Shown here: one piece after another, positions 51,107-59,945 of the stretch | How the letters are laid out: every line of letters begins with the position of its first letter | Numbering within the stretch: the stretch's first letter is position 1 | The notes under the pieces: model-generated | Told to the model about the DNA's origin: nothing | The model's database searches: none | The model's input: only the letters and a program-made list of their open reading frames with translations | Origin: Limnohabitans sp. Rim28 | Lineage (GTDB): Bacteria > Pseudomonadota > Gammaproteobacteria > Burkholderiales > Burkholderiaceae_C | Direction: 5' to 3' | NCBI RefSeq assembly: GCF_000293865.2 | Contig: NZ_ALKN02000002.1 | Location: forward strand, 1-64,000 | DNA length: 64,000 nt | Made by a program: the position numbers and the translations under genes

Positions 51107-51463
51107 TTAATACTCACTAGGCAGCATGATCACCCAGTGCTCACCATCCCAGCAGGCGTAGAGCGTTTGCTCCGCTAGGGGAAAGTCAGTGAATGGGATC
51201 TCTTGACGGGCGTGCTCATGACCGTTGCCGTCCTCGTACACCATGGTGGCTCGGGTACCTTGAACAGTGACGCGAACCAGAACAAACCAATCCGCTGTGC
51301 CAATTTCGCTGAGGTGACTAGCCACAGCGTCCATCAACCAAAAGCACTCAGCCTCTTCTGCCAAGTATTTGGTTCCATCGGTCAGCAAGTGCCTTCGGCT
51401 GATTCGATAGTAGCGCTCCGTCCCGGTGAAGTGAAACAGTTGGCTTGCATCGAATTTTTTCAT
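51107..51463 (-). CDS. DUF6876-like protein
   Basis: A 118-residue protein. 'FTGTERYYRISRRHLLTDGT', 'ECFWLMDAVASH', 'FTDFPL' and the C-terminal 'VIMLPSEY' recall DUF6876 proteins common on plasmids and integrative elements; the family name is from memory. Start at 51463, preceded by AGGA. It lies 43 bases upstream of brnT on the same strand. Function unknown. Confidence 0.75.
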   Translation of the reverse strand: MKKFDASQLFHFTGTERYYRISRRHLLTDGTKYLAEEAECFWLMDAVASHLSEIGTADWFVLVRVTVQGTRATMVYEDGNGHEHARQEIPFTDFPLAEQTLYACWDGEHWVIMLPSEY

Positions 51464-51487
51464 CTGTAGTCCTATTTGTATGACCAC

Positions 51488-52008
51488 AGTTTTGTGTCAG
51501 CGACGCAGATGGACAACCGATTTCAAGAGTCCCGACAGATTGAACGGATACCGATCCATCGCAGCCTTCTAAGGCCTGTTCGTGACATGCACCTAGTGCA
51601 AGTACTTTGTGATTGGACGTAAGTTACAGCCCCTCATGCACTGAACATCGCACGCAAAAATTCCACGCGCAAAACGCCCTACAACGCGTGTTTACCTGAG
51701 TCCGAATACTTTGAGTGCTGAATCAGCCGATCAGCGCTAGTAGGGCTTTTTTGACGCCCTGCTCTGCTGGGCACTGAAAGAGTGCGAGATCTCGGCGGAA
51801 ATCTATGAAAAGTGTGCTTTTACAAGATTTCGCTGGTTGAGCGTTGAAATCATTGAAGAAAATTTTAGTGAAAAAGTTATCCACAGGAAATTCATCCTGA
51901 GCCAGATCTAGCCTGAAACCCGCCACTTTGGCGGGACTCCGGTTGTCCAGATAAATATGTGAAAACAAAATGCAGTTAACGCAAACACATGATTACAGGA
52001 GAACTAAA
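51488..52008. other. Non-coding region upstream of the core-only recombinase
   Basis: About 520 bases without a supported gene. It holds the 18-base repeat (51502-51519), a DnaA-box-like TTATCCACA (51877-51885), and a perfect hairpin CCCGCC-ACTTT-GGCGGG (51919-51935) about 70 bases before the recombinase start. A short inverted repeat TGCAC-CTA-GTGCA lies near 51590. These could be recombination or replication sites, but a single DnaA box does not make an origin. Confidence 0.5.
51502..51519 (+). repeat. 18-base repeat, copy 2 (partner at 35893-35910)
   Basis: Identical over 18 bases, in the same orientation, to the stretch beside the integrase at 34824-35855. Together they enclose about 15.6 kb holding the polymerase-like module, umuDC, the second Czc-type cluster and brnTA. 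Confidence 0.6.
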
Positions 52009-52581
52009 ATGGCACAGGCAAAAACACTGACAAAAGAAGAATTAGCTCGCGTACTGGACTACATAGACACGCGTCGCTTTGCGCAGCGCAACAGGACAAT
52101 GATGTTGCTCACACACCTGGCGGGTTTGCGCATTGGCGAGGTGGCTTGCTTGCGCTGGAGCGACGTGATCAACACAGATGGCTCAGTGAAAGAAGAAATT
52201 CGCTTACTGCCCGACATGACCAAGGGCAGATACGCTCGCACTGTTTTTGTCAACATCAAATTACGTGAGGAGTTACAGGCTTATGCCGCACAGGCCAAGT
52301 GTGTGGACAGAAGCTACCCGTTCTTTGCAAGCCAAAAAAGCATCCTCAGTGGGTTTAGCGCAAACAGTTTAGCCCAGACGTTTGGATTGCTGTACGCGGG
52401 TGCGGGACTGCAAGGCGCCAGCAGTCACAGCGGTCGCAGGACATTTTTGACGTCATTGGCCAACAAGGGCACTGCGATTCACATCCTCAAAACTCTGGCT
52501 GGCCACCGCAGCATCCAGACCACTGCCGCATATTTGTACAGCAGCCCAAGCCAGTTAAAGGCGGCTGTTGAATTGGCTTAA
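52009..52581 (+). CDS. Catalytic-core-only tyrosine recombinase
   Basis: A 190-residue protein that begins directly at the catalytic domain. All active-site residues are visible: Arg in 'AGLRIGEVA', Lys in 'DMTKGRYARTV', 'HSGRR', 'LAGHRSIQTT' and Tyr in 'AAYLYSS'. The start at 52009 has an AGGAG ribosome-binding site. It lacks the core-binding domain needed by most integrases. It stands at the right edge of the accessory region. Confidence 0.9.
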   Translation: MAQAKTLTKEELARVLDYIDTRRFAQRNRTMMLLTHLAGLRIGEVACLRWSDVINTDGSVKEEIRLLPDMTKGRYARTVFVNIKLREELQAYAAQAKCVDRSYPFFASQKSILSGFSANSLAQTFGLLYAGAGLQGASSHSGRRTFLTSLANKGTAIHILKTLAGHRSIQTTAAYLYSSPSQLKAAVELA

Positions 52582-52823
52582 ACAAAACAGCACTATGTGA
52601 AGTAAGTGGACGACAGCAATCGACCCAAAGCGGACATAGGACAGAGGGGCTTAGTCAAGTGCATGTGGCCAGAAGCAGACGAAGGGGGCCATTAGGGCGA
52701 TGAATTTTTTTGGTCTTTGAGCCATACAAGTCATGCAAATACCACTGACACAAATAACCTGTGTTGAGGCCTCCCAACGAAAACTCAAATTGCGGTTGTG
52801 ATCTTTGTCCGCAACAGTTGACT

Positions 52824-53456
52824 TCAAGTGGTGCTTTGACTGTCTAATGCGCGGGATGTCCACACGCTATAGAACTCAAGAGTTTTTTTTCGAGGTTTTT
52901 CAGGCGCTTGAGCAAGCTCGGTTCCTATACTCAAAAAGCAAACAGCTTGTTCACCCTCTTTTAATCTAAACCCCTCACGAAGTGCTTTTGATCTCAATGC
53001 CTTGCCACTGGTCAGCGCAGAGCCATACCCCATGGCTGTAGCCAATAGCAGCATATTTTGTAATGCACAGCCAGCAGAAATGAGGCGTTCCATGAGATCA
53101 ATCTTCTGATCACCTTTTTCAAAATCTACTATCAGCAAAAGTAACATGGGTGCGCGCTGCGCTTTCTCCTGACAAAGTGACATTCTTTCCGTTGAGATAT
53201 TTATCTCCCTTTCGCTCAGGGCTTCCGCAAATATGAGCCCCAATGATTTGCGGTGCTCATCTGGAATGAGCACTAAGCGCCAGGGTGATAACAGATCGTG
53301 ATCTGGACCTGTAGCGGCTGCTGCCAACAAGGCTTGCAACTGATTGCTATCTGGCCCAGGCAAAACCAGTCTCTTGGGCAGTACGGTTCGGCGCATACAC
53401 ATCAGCTCACTTACTGATGACTGAAACTCAGTATTTTTCATCGTTTTGTAATTCAT
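52824..53456 (-). CDS. Nitroreductase-family protein
   Basis: A 210-residue FMN-dependent nitroreductase-like protein. 'MCMRRTVLPKRLV' is the phosphate-binding start, 'AAATGPDHDLLSPWRLVLIP' the flavin loop, and 'LLATAMGYGSALTSG' the second conserved segment. Several in-frame starts exist (53441, 53456, 53468). It is divergent from nasT, about 130 bases away. The substrate is unknown; a link to nitrogen metabolism is by position only. Confidence 0.85.
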   Translation of the reverse strand: MNYKTMKNTEFQSSVSELMCMRRTVLPKRLVLPGPDSNQLQALLAAAATGPDHDLLSPWRLVLIPDEHRKSLGLIFAEALSEREINISTERMSLCQEKAQRAPMLLLLIVDFEKGDQKIDLMERLISAGCALQNMLLLATAMGYGSALTSGKALRSKALREGFRLKEGEQAVCFLSIGTELAQAPEKPRKKTLEFYSVWTSRALDSQSTT

Positions 53457-53583
53457 TTTCACCAACACTTGCTACCGTCAACTTTGACCTAAAAATTTTC
53501 AGCAAGAGCCATGCCGTCGAATCAGACGCCAATAAGACAGCTTGTAATGTCTGAATCGGCATGTTTATTGCAACGAAAAGAGC

Positions 53584-54210
53584 ATGGTTGAAGCTTTAAG
53601 AATTGTTGTGATCATTTCTGATCCAGCTTTGGTGTCAGAGGGTGATGAGCAGGCGCAGGCTATTGAAGAGCGTTCACGGCTTCTGCGAATTGGCTTGCTC
53701 GAAGCGGGCTATAACCTAGTGGCCACCTTGCCCGCTGATGTATTTTTGACTGAACGGTTGGCTCAGCTGCAAGCCGACATGGTGATCGTTGATGCCGAAA
53801 GCGACGCCCGAGATGCGCTGGAGCATGTCGTCATTGCCACTCGGGACGAGCGCAGACCCATTGTGATGTTCACCAATGACAACGACACGCGTCCCATGAA
53901 CGAAGCTGTAGCTGCAGGTGTGACAGCCTATATCGTCGCTGGTCTGTCACCTGAGCGGATACACCCGATCCTTACGGTAGCGCTAGCCCGCTTCAAGCAC
54001 GAGCAGGCCCTCTTGGCCGAACTAGATAGCGCCCGGTTAGAACTGAGCGATAGGAAGCTCATTGACCGCGCAAAGGGCTTGTTGATGCAACGCCAAGGCC
54101 TGAACGAACAAGCTGCCTATGCCCGCATGCGCAAAGCGGCCATGAACAAAGGCGTGAAGCTGGCCGAAATCGCGCAGCAAATGTTAGAGATGGCCGAGTT
54201 GCTTGGATGA
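53584..54210 (+). CDS. nasT: ANTAR-domain antiterminator, NasT-type
   Basis: A 208-residue response-regulator-like protein. The receiver-like domain (about 5-125) is followed by an ANTAR domain ('KLIDRAKGLLMQRQGLNEQA', 'YARMRKAAMNKGVKLAEIAQ'). NasT binds paired hairpins in nas leader RNA and prevents termination. An ANTAR-type hairpin and a terminator lie just downstream (54350-54450), before nrtA. The usual partner NasS, which senses nitrate, is not encoded beside it. Confidence 0.92.
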   Translation: MVEALRIVVIISDPALVSEGDEQAQAIEERSRLLRIGLLEAGYNLVATLPADVFLTERLAQLQADMVIVDAESDARDALEHVVIATRDERRPIVMFTNDNDTRPMNEAVAAGVTAYIVAGLSPERIHPILTVALARFKHEQALLAELDSARLELSDRKLIDRAKGLLMQRQGLNEQAAYARMRKAAMNKGVKLAEIAQQMLEMAELLG

Positions 54211-54302
54211 GGCTTACGCCAAATTGGTGCATACCAATGCTCCTCATCGGTGCCTAAACTGAAAAATCAATCGACTTTAGGGCTTTTAGACCAATAAAAC
54301 CT

Positions 54303-54318
54303 TGGCACGCGGCTTGCA
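54303..54318 (+). promoter_or_regulatory. Sigma-54 promoter of the nitrate assimilation operon
   Basis: TGGCACG-N4-TTGCA matches the -24/-12 consensus: GG at 54304-54305 and GC at 54316-54317, ten bases apart. This predicts NtrC-type activation under nitrogen limitation. Transcription should begin near 54330, upstream of the ANTAR hairpin. Confidence 0.88.
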
Positions 54319-54349
54319 TTATCTGACCCAAGACCAACGAAGGTCACAC

Positions 54350-54450
54350 GTGAGTTAACCCAACGGCGGGTGAACTCACATCGGACAAAGGCGTCCCCAT
54401 GCGTTCGCGCTCTGCACAGCAGGCGCCAATGACATGAGGACGCCTTTTTT
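54350..54450 (+). terminator. ANTAR-responsive leader with intrinsic terminator
   Basis: First hairpin: GTGAGTT (54350-54356) pairs with AACTCAC (54373-54379), with an inner CCC/GGG stem and a six-base loop AACGGC (54362-54367). A at loop position 1 and G at position 4 are the ANTAR-target signature. Then GGCGTCC (54390-54396) pairs with GGACGCC (54438-54444), followed by T6: an intrinsic terminator. NasT binding should let polymerase read through into nrtA. Confidence 0.85.
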
Positions 54451-54479
54451 GTTTTCAAAACCTCACCAGGAGCTTTGCC

Positions 54480-55724
54480 ATGATCGACATTCTGAAAACC
54501 AGTTTTAACCGCCGCACTGTTTTGCAGGCAGCCGCTGTAGGTGCAGCAGGCGTGTCGCCCGCTTTGCGAACGGTGGTTTATGCCGCTGGCTCGGACGCGC
54601 CAGAGAAGAAAGAAGTGAAGATCGGTTTCATCCCACTAACGGATTGCGCCAGCGTCGTCATGGCCTCAGTTTTAGGGTTGGATGTCAAGCATGGTGTGAA
54701 GTTTGTGCTGAGCAAGGAAGCGAGTTGGGCCGGTGTGCGCGACAAGATGGTCAACGGTGAGCTCGACTTTGCCCATGTGTTGTACGGTTTGGTTTATGGC
54801 GTGCATTTGGGTTTGTCAGGGCCCAAAAAAGACATGGCCATTTTGATGAACCTGAACCACAACGGCCAGGCCATCACCTTGTCCAAGAAATTGGCCGACA
54901 AGGGCGCCGTCGATGGCGCAGGCTTGGCCAAACTGATGGGCAGTGAAAAGCGTGAGTACACCTTTGCACAGACCTTCCCCACCGGCACGCACGCCATGTG
55001 GCTGTACTACTGGTTGGCGACCTACGGCATCAACCCAATGAAAGACGCCAAAGTCATCACCGTGCCCCCACCACAAATGGTAGCCAACATGCGTGTTGGC
55101 AACATGGACGGCTACTGCGTAGGTGAGCCCTGGAACCACCGCGCCATCATGGATGGCATTGGGGTGACGGCAGCAACAACTCAAGACATTTGGAAAGATC
55201 ACCCTGAAAAAGTGCTGGGCACCACCGCCGAATTCGTCAAGAAATACCCGAATACGGCCCGAGCTGTCACGGCTGCCATCATCGAAGCAGGCCAGTGGAT
55301 CGACGCGAGCTTGCAAAACAAACTCAAGATGGCCGAAACCGTGGCCGACAAGTCCTATGTCAATACGGGTGTTGATGCGATCAACCAGCGCATCTTGGGC
55401 CGCTACCAAAACGGTATGGGCAAAACCTGGGACGACCCGAACCACATGAAGTTCTACAACGAAGGTACGGTGAACTTCCCCTATCTGTCTGACGGCATGT
55501 GGTTCATGACTCAGCACAAACGTTGGGGCCTGCTCAAAGACCATCCCGATTACTTGGGTGTGGCCAAACAAATTAACCATATCGCGCTTTACAAAGAAGC
55601 TGCTACAGCCGCCAAAGCGTCTATCCCCAAGAGTGACATGCGCAGTCACAAAGGAATCGATGGCGTGGTCTGGGATGGCAAAGATCCCAAGAAGTACGCA
55701 GACGGCTTCAAAATCAAGGCGTGA
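54480..55724 (+). CDS. nrtA: Nitrate/nitrite ABC transporter substrate-binding protein
   Basis: A 414-residue periplasmic receptor with a twin-arginine signal ('NRRTVLQAAAVGAAG'). 'KIGFIPLTDCASVVMASVLG' and 'FPTGTHAMWLYYWLATYGIN' are typical of NrtA/CmpA proteins. It is first in the operon, with a strong AGGAG ribosome-binding site. It would deliver nitrate to the NrtB-type permease encoded next. Confidence 0.92.
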   Translation: MIDILKTSFNRRTVLQAAAVGAAGVSPALRTVVYAAGSDAPEKKEVKIGFIPLTDCASVVMASVLGLDVKHGVKFVLSKEASWAGVRDKMVNGELDFAHVLYGLVYGVHLGLSGPKKDMAILMNLNHNGQAITLSKKLADKGAVDGAGLAKLMGSEKREYTFAQTFPTGTHAMWLYYWLATYGINPMKDAKVITVPPPQMVANMRVGNMDGYCVGEPWNHRAIMDGIGVTAATTQDIWKDHPEKVLGTTAEFVKKYPNTARAVTAAIIEAGQWIDASLQNKLKMAETVADKSYVNTGVDAINQRILGRYQNGMGKTWDDPNHMKFYNEGTVNFPYLSDGMWFMTQHKRWGLLKDHPDYLGVAKQINHIALYKEAATAAKASIPKSDMRSHKGIDGVVWDGKDPKKYADGFKIKA

Positions 55725-55735
55725 AGGAAAACCCA

Positions 55736-56644
55736 ATGGTCAGTGCTGTTTTCCACTCACCCACTGGGGGCAAGACCGCTTCCGTCAAGCGGGTCCCTGC
55801 GACTGCTGCAGAACTTGCAGCAGCCACAGCCAAGGCTGCCACTCAAATGCAACGAACTCGCCAATGGCACAACTTCTGGATGGCAGTGATGCCACCGTTC
55901 ATGGGGCTGGGACTCTTGATCGGTATTTGGGCACTGGTGTCCATCACAACTAAGGGCAGCATTCCTAGCCCTTATGAAACGGGTGTGCAAGCTATCGAGA
56001 TCTTCAGCGACCCTTTTTACCGCAAAGGTCCTAACGACCAAGGTGTGGGATGGAACGTGCTGATGTCGCTCGAACGGGTGGCTGTGGGATTTGGCTTGGC
56101 GGCAATTGTCGGTATCCCTGCGGGCTTTGTCATTGGACGCTTTACCTTCCTCTCGCGCATGTTCAACCCGCTGATCAGCTTGCTGCGCCCAGTGTCGCCA
56201 CTGGCATGGCTACCCATTGGCTTGCTGGTATTCAAAGGTGCCAACCCGGCGGCCATCTGGACGATTTTTATCTGCTCTATCTGGCCCATGATCATCAACA
56301 CTGCCGTGGGCGTGCAGCGAGTGCCGCAGGATTATCTGAATGTGGCGCGGGTACTGAATCTGTCTGAATGGAAGATTGCCACCAAGATTCTCTTTCCTGC
56401 TGTTTTGCCGTACATGTTGACTGGCGTTCGCTTGGCTGTTGGCACCGCTTGGTTGGTGATCGTGGCTGCCGAAATGCTCACGGGCGGTGTGGGCATTGGT
56501 TTCTGGGTCTGGGACGAGTGGAACAACTTGAACGTTAAAAACATCATCATCGCCATCTTTGTGATCGGTTTGGTGGGTTTGGTCTTGGAATTGGCACTGA
56601 TCCGCATCGCCACGGCCTTCACATTTGAGGATGTCAAATCATGA
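55736..56644 (+). CDS. nrtB: Nitrate ABC transporter permease
   Basis: A 302-residue inner-membrane permease with about six hydrophobic helices. The EAA-like loop lies around 'LNVARVLNLSEWKIATKILF' and the family segment 'PLISLLRPVSPLAWLPIGLL' is present. Start at 55736 after AAGGA; a GTG at 55721 overlaps the nrtA stop. The stop overlaps the ATPase gene by four bases (ATGA). Confidence 0.92.
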   Translation: MVSAVFHSPTGGKTASVKRVPATAAELAAATAKAATQMQRTRQWHNFWMAVMPPFMGLGLLIGIWALVSITTKGSIPSPYETGVQAIEIFSDPFYRKGPNDQGVGWNVLMSLERVAVGFGLAAIVGIPAGFVIGRFTFLSRMFNPLISLLRPVSPLAWLPIGLLVFKGANPAAIWTIFICSIWPMIINTAVGVQRVPQDYLNVARVLNLSEWKIATKILFPAVLPYMLTGVRLAVGTAWLVIVAAEMLTGGVGIGFWVWDEWNNLNVKNIIIAIFVIGLVGLVLELALIRIATAFTFEDVKS

Positions 56645-57447
56645 ACCATGACAGCAAATACATCCAGATTCAAGGCGTTGAGCAGACCTTCAAAACCAAC
56701 AAAGGCTTGTTTCCAGCGTTACGGGACATTGACCTGGATATCGCCAAGGGCGAGTTCGTGGCACTGATTGGCCACTCCGGTTGCGGCAAATCCACCTTGC
56801 TCAACCTGATCGCTGGCCTGACCACCCCCACGGCCGGAGTCCTGCTCTGCGCTAACCGTGAAATTGCAGGCCCAGGCCCCGAGCGCGCGGTGGTGTTCCA
56901 AAATCATTCACTGTTGCCGTGGCTCACTTGTTTTGACAACGTTCACTTGGGTATCGAGCGGGTGTTTGGGAAGACCGAAACCAAGGCCAAACTCAAGGCG
57001 CGCACCGATGCAGCTTTGGACATGGTGGGCCTGACCCACGCTGCACAAAAACGCCCAGGCGAAATCTCAGGCGGCATGAAGCAGCGGGTGGGCATTGCCC
57101 GCGCGCTGGCCTTGGAGCCCAAAGTTCTGTTGATGGACGAACCCTTTGGAGCGCTGGACGCCCTGACCCGCGCGAAACTGCAAGACGAACTGCTGGAGAT
57201 CGTGGCCCGCACCCAAAGCACGGTGGTCATGGTGACGCACGACGTGGACGAAGCCGTGTTGCTGTCCGACAAGATCGTGATGATGACCAACGGACCCGCT
57301 GCCACGATTGGCGAGGTATTGCGGGTGGACTTGCCCCGCCCGCGTCAGCGCGTGGAATTGGCCGAAAGCGCTGAATACCAGCGCTACCGCAAGGCGGTGA
57401 TCGATTTCCTCTACACACGCCAGGCGCATGTAGAAAAGACAGCCTAA
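56641..57447 (+). CDS. nrtC: Nitrate ABC transporter ATP-binding protein
   Basis: A 268-residue ABC ATPase. Walker A 'GHSGCGKST', Q-loop 'VVFQNHSLLPW', signature 'ISGGMKQR', Walker B 'VLLMDEPFGALD' and the H-loop 'VTHDVDEAV' are all intact. It lacks the extra NrtA-like C-terminal domain of cyanobacterial NrtC and so is NrtD-like in size. It energises nitrate uptake with the nrtB product. Confidence 0.92.
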   Translation: MNHDSKYIQIQGVEQTFKTNKGLFPALRDIDLDIAKGEFVALIGHSGCGKSTLLNLIAGLTTPTAGVLLCANREIAGPGPERAVVFQNHSLLPWLTCFDNVHLGIERVFGKTETKAKLKARTDAALDMVGLTHAAQKRPGEISGGMKQRVGIARALALEPKVLLMDEPFGALDALTRAKLQDELLEIVARTQSTVVMVTHDVDEAVLLSDKIVMMTNGPAATIGEVLRVDLPRPRQRVELAESAEYQRYRKAVIDFLYTRQAHVEKTA

Positions 57448-57457
57448 GGACAAGACC

Positions 57458-59926
57458 ATGGACATGCGCGTCAACAACAAAGAAAAAATGAAACTGGTCA
57501 TGATCGGCAACGGCATGGCTGGTGTCCGGGCCATCGAGGAGCTGCTCAAGCTGGCCCCCGATTTGTACGATATCACCGTGTTCGGTGCCGAGCCGCACCC
57601 CAACTACAACCGCATCTTGTTGTCTCCCGTACTGGCAGGTGAGCAAACGCTGGATGAAATCGTGCTCAACGATTGGGCTTGGTACACCGACAACAGCATC
57701 CAGCTTCACGCGGGATGGAAAGTCACTGAAGTGGACCGGGTCCAACGAACCGTAAGCGCAGAAAACGCGCAAGGCGAAAAGGTCACCGCTCCTTATGACC
57801 GTTTGGTCATGGCTACTGGCTCCAACCCATTCATACTGCCTTTACCTGGCAAAGACCTGCAAGGCGTGCTGGCTTACCGAGATATCGCCGATACACAAGC
57901 CATGATCGATGCGGCCACGCAATACAAGCATGCTGTGGTGATTGGTGGCGGCCTCCTTGGCTTGGAAGCGGCTAACGGACTGATGAAGCGTGGCATGCAA
58001 GTCACCGTGGTGCATGTTAGCGAATGGCTGATGGAGCGTCAGCTTGACAAGCTGGCCGCACAAATGCTGCAAGCCTCACTTGAAGCGCGCGGTATGCAGT
58101 TCCGCATGAGTGCGCAAACGGCTGCGTTGGTCGGTAACGACAGCGGCCGCGTAAGCCGAATTGAATTGAAAGATGGCACGCAACTGAAAGCTGACCTGGT
58201 GGTCATGGCCGTGGGTATTCGTCCCAACACGGCACTGGCTGAGAAGATGGGCTTGCATGTCAACCGTGGCATCGTGGTCAGCGATACCCTGCAAACCGTG
58301 ACGGACCCACGTATCTGGGCCGTTGGCGAATGCGCGGCGCACCGTGGTATCGCCTATGGACTGGTGGCTCCACTGTTTGAACAAGGCAAAGTGTTGGCCA
58401 ACCACTTGGCCGAGTTCGGCATTGGCCGCTATACAGGCTCTTTGACCTCCACCAAGCTCAAAGTGACAGGCATCGATTTGTTCAGCGCTGGCGACTTCAT
58501 GGGAGGCGACGGGTTTGAAGAGATCGTGATGAGCGACCCGGCAGGAGGCGTCTACAAGAAACTGGTGCTCAAGGGTGACCAATTGGTGGGAGCGTGTCTG
58601 TACGGCGACACTGTCGACGGTAGCTGGTACTTCAAGCTGCTGCGTGACGGCCGCAGCGTGTCCGACATCCGTGACAAGCTGATGTTTGGTGAGTCCAACA
58701 TCGGCGATGTCGGCCATCAGGGCCAAAGCAAAGCCGCTGCCATGGCCGACACAGACGAGGTCTGCGGCTGCAACGGCGTAACCAAAGGCGCGATCTGCAA
58801 GGCCATCAAGGACAAGGGCCTTTTTACGCTGGACGAAGTTCGCAAACAAACCAAGGCCAGTGCAAGTTGCGGCTCGTGCACAGGACTTGTTGAGCAAATT
58901 TTGATGTTCACTGCAGGCGGTGACTATTCAGCCACGCCCAAGCTCAAGCCTATGTGCGGCTGCACTGAACATGGCCACCAGGCGGTGCGTGACACCATCC
59001 GTGAAAAAAAATTGCTCACCGTGGGCAGCGTTTTCAAATTCATGAACTGGCGAACTCCAAACGGCTGCGCAAGTTGCCGTCCAGCAGTTAACTATTACTT
59101 GATCAGCACTTGGCCTAAAGAGGCGCAAGATGATCCACAAAGCCGTTTCATCAATGAACGCAGCCATGCCAACATTCAGAAAGATGGCACCTACAGTGTG
59201 ATACCGCGCATGTGGGCAGGTGAGACCACCGCTGCCGAATTGCGACGCATTGCTGATGTTGTTGATAAGTACCAGATCCCTACCGTCAAGGTCACAGGTG
59301 GTCAGCGCATCGACTTACTGGGCGTTAAAAAAGAAGATCTAGTCGATGTGTGGAAAGACATCGGCATGCCTTGCGGCCACGCTTATGCCAAAGCACTCCG
59401 AACAGTAAAAACATGCGTTGGCAGTGAGTGGTGCCGTATGGGTACTCAAGACAGCACCCAGATGGGCAAGGACCTCGAAAAAGCCATGTGGCGCATGTAC
59501 GCGCCCCACAAGGTCAAGTTCGCCGTGTCAGGTTGCCCGCGCAACTGTGCCGAAGCAGGCATCAAAGACGTGGGCATCATTGGTGTCGACAGCGGCTGGG
59601 AAATGTATGTCGGTGGCAACGGTGGCATCAAGACCGAAGTGGCGCATTTCTTCACCAAGCTCAAGACTGCCGAAGAGGTGCTGGAGTACACAGGTGCTTT
59701 CATGCAACTGTACCGTGAAGAAGGTTGGTATCTGGAGCGCACGGTGCACTACATCAACCGCGTGGGCCTTGACTACGTGAAGAAGAAGATTCTTGAAGAT
59801 GAAGCCTTGCGTCAAGCCTTATGGGCCAAATTGCAAGCGGCACTCGAAGGAGAGCCAGATCCCTGGTTCGAATTGCAAGAGGCCAAGGTGGACACCCGCC
59901 AATTCGAGCCACTCACGCCAGCCTGA
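57458..59926 (+). CDS. nirB: Nitrite reductase (NADH) large subunit
   Basis: An 822-residue enzyme. An NAD/FAD-binding region ('KLVMIGNGMAGVRAIEELL') is followed by two BFD-like [2Fe-2S] segments ('CGCNGVTKGAICKA...' and 'CGCTEHGHQAVRD...') and a sulfite/nitrite-reductase domain with the sirohaem-[4Fe-4S] cysteines in 'CVGSEWC' and 'SGCPRNC'. It reduces nitrite to ammonium in the cytoplasm. It starts 10 bases after the ATPase gene, with AAGGA upstream. Confidence 0.95.
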   Translation: MDMRVNNKEKMKLVMIGNGMAGVRAIEELLKLAPDLYDITVFGAEPHPNYNRILLSPVLAGEQTLDEIVLNDWAWYTDNSIQLHAGWKVTEVDRVQRTVSAENAQGEKVTAPYDRLVMATGSNPFILPLPGKDLQGVLAYRDIADTQAMIDAATQYKHAVVIGGGLLGLEAANGLMKRGMQVTVVHVSEWLMERQLDKLAAQMLQASLEARGMQFRMSAQTAALVGNDSGRVSRIELKDGTQLKADLVVMAVGIRPNTALAEKMGLHVNRGIVVSDTLQTVTDPRIWAVGECAAHRGIAYGLVAPLFEQGKVLANHLAEFGIGRYTGSLTSTKLKVTGIDLFSAGDFMGGDGFEEIVMSDPAGGVYKKLVLKGDQLVGACLYGDTVDGSWYFKLLRDGRSVSDIRDKLMFGESNIGDVGHQGQSKAAAMADTDEVCGCNGVTKGAICKAIKDKGLFTLDEVRKQTKASASCGSCTGLVEQILMFTAGGDYSATPKLKPMCGCTEHGHQAVRDTIREKKLLTVGSVFKFMNWRTPNGCASCRPAVNYYLISTWPKEAQDDPQSRFINERSHANIQKDGTYSVIPRMWAGETTAAELRRIADVVDKYQIPTVKVTGGQRIDLLGVKKEDLVDVWKDIGMPCGHAYAKALRTVKTCVGSEWCRMGTQDSTQMGKDLEKAMWRMYAPHKVKFAVSGCPRNCAEAGIKDVGIIGVDSGWEMYVGGNGGIKTEVAHFFTKLKTAEEVLEYTGAFMQLYREEGWYLERTVHYINRVGLDYVKKKILEDEALRQALWAKLQAALEGEPDPWFELQEAKVDTRQFEPLTPA

Positions 59927-59945
59927 CACTAGACAAGGACCCCCC

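Noticed and set aside
51877..51885. Replication origin at the DnaA box
   Set aside because: Only one box was found and no replication initiator or AT-rich iteron array is present.
51723..51968. 81-codon minus-strand frame near the DnaA box
   Set aside because: It runs through the perfect hairpin and DnaA box, has no ribosome-binding site and no family resemblance.
54816..55736. 306-codon minus-strand frame opposite nrtA
   Set aside because: Shadow of nrtA, which has intact signal peptide and family motifs.
58076..58897. 273-codon minus-strand frame opposite nirB
   Set aside because: Shadow of nirB; Cys/His-rich only because it mirrors nirB codons.
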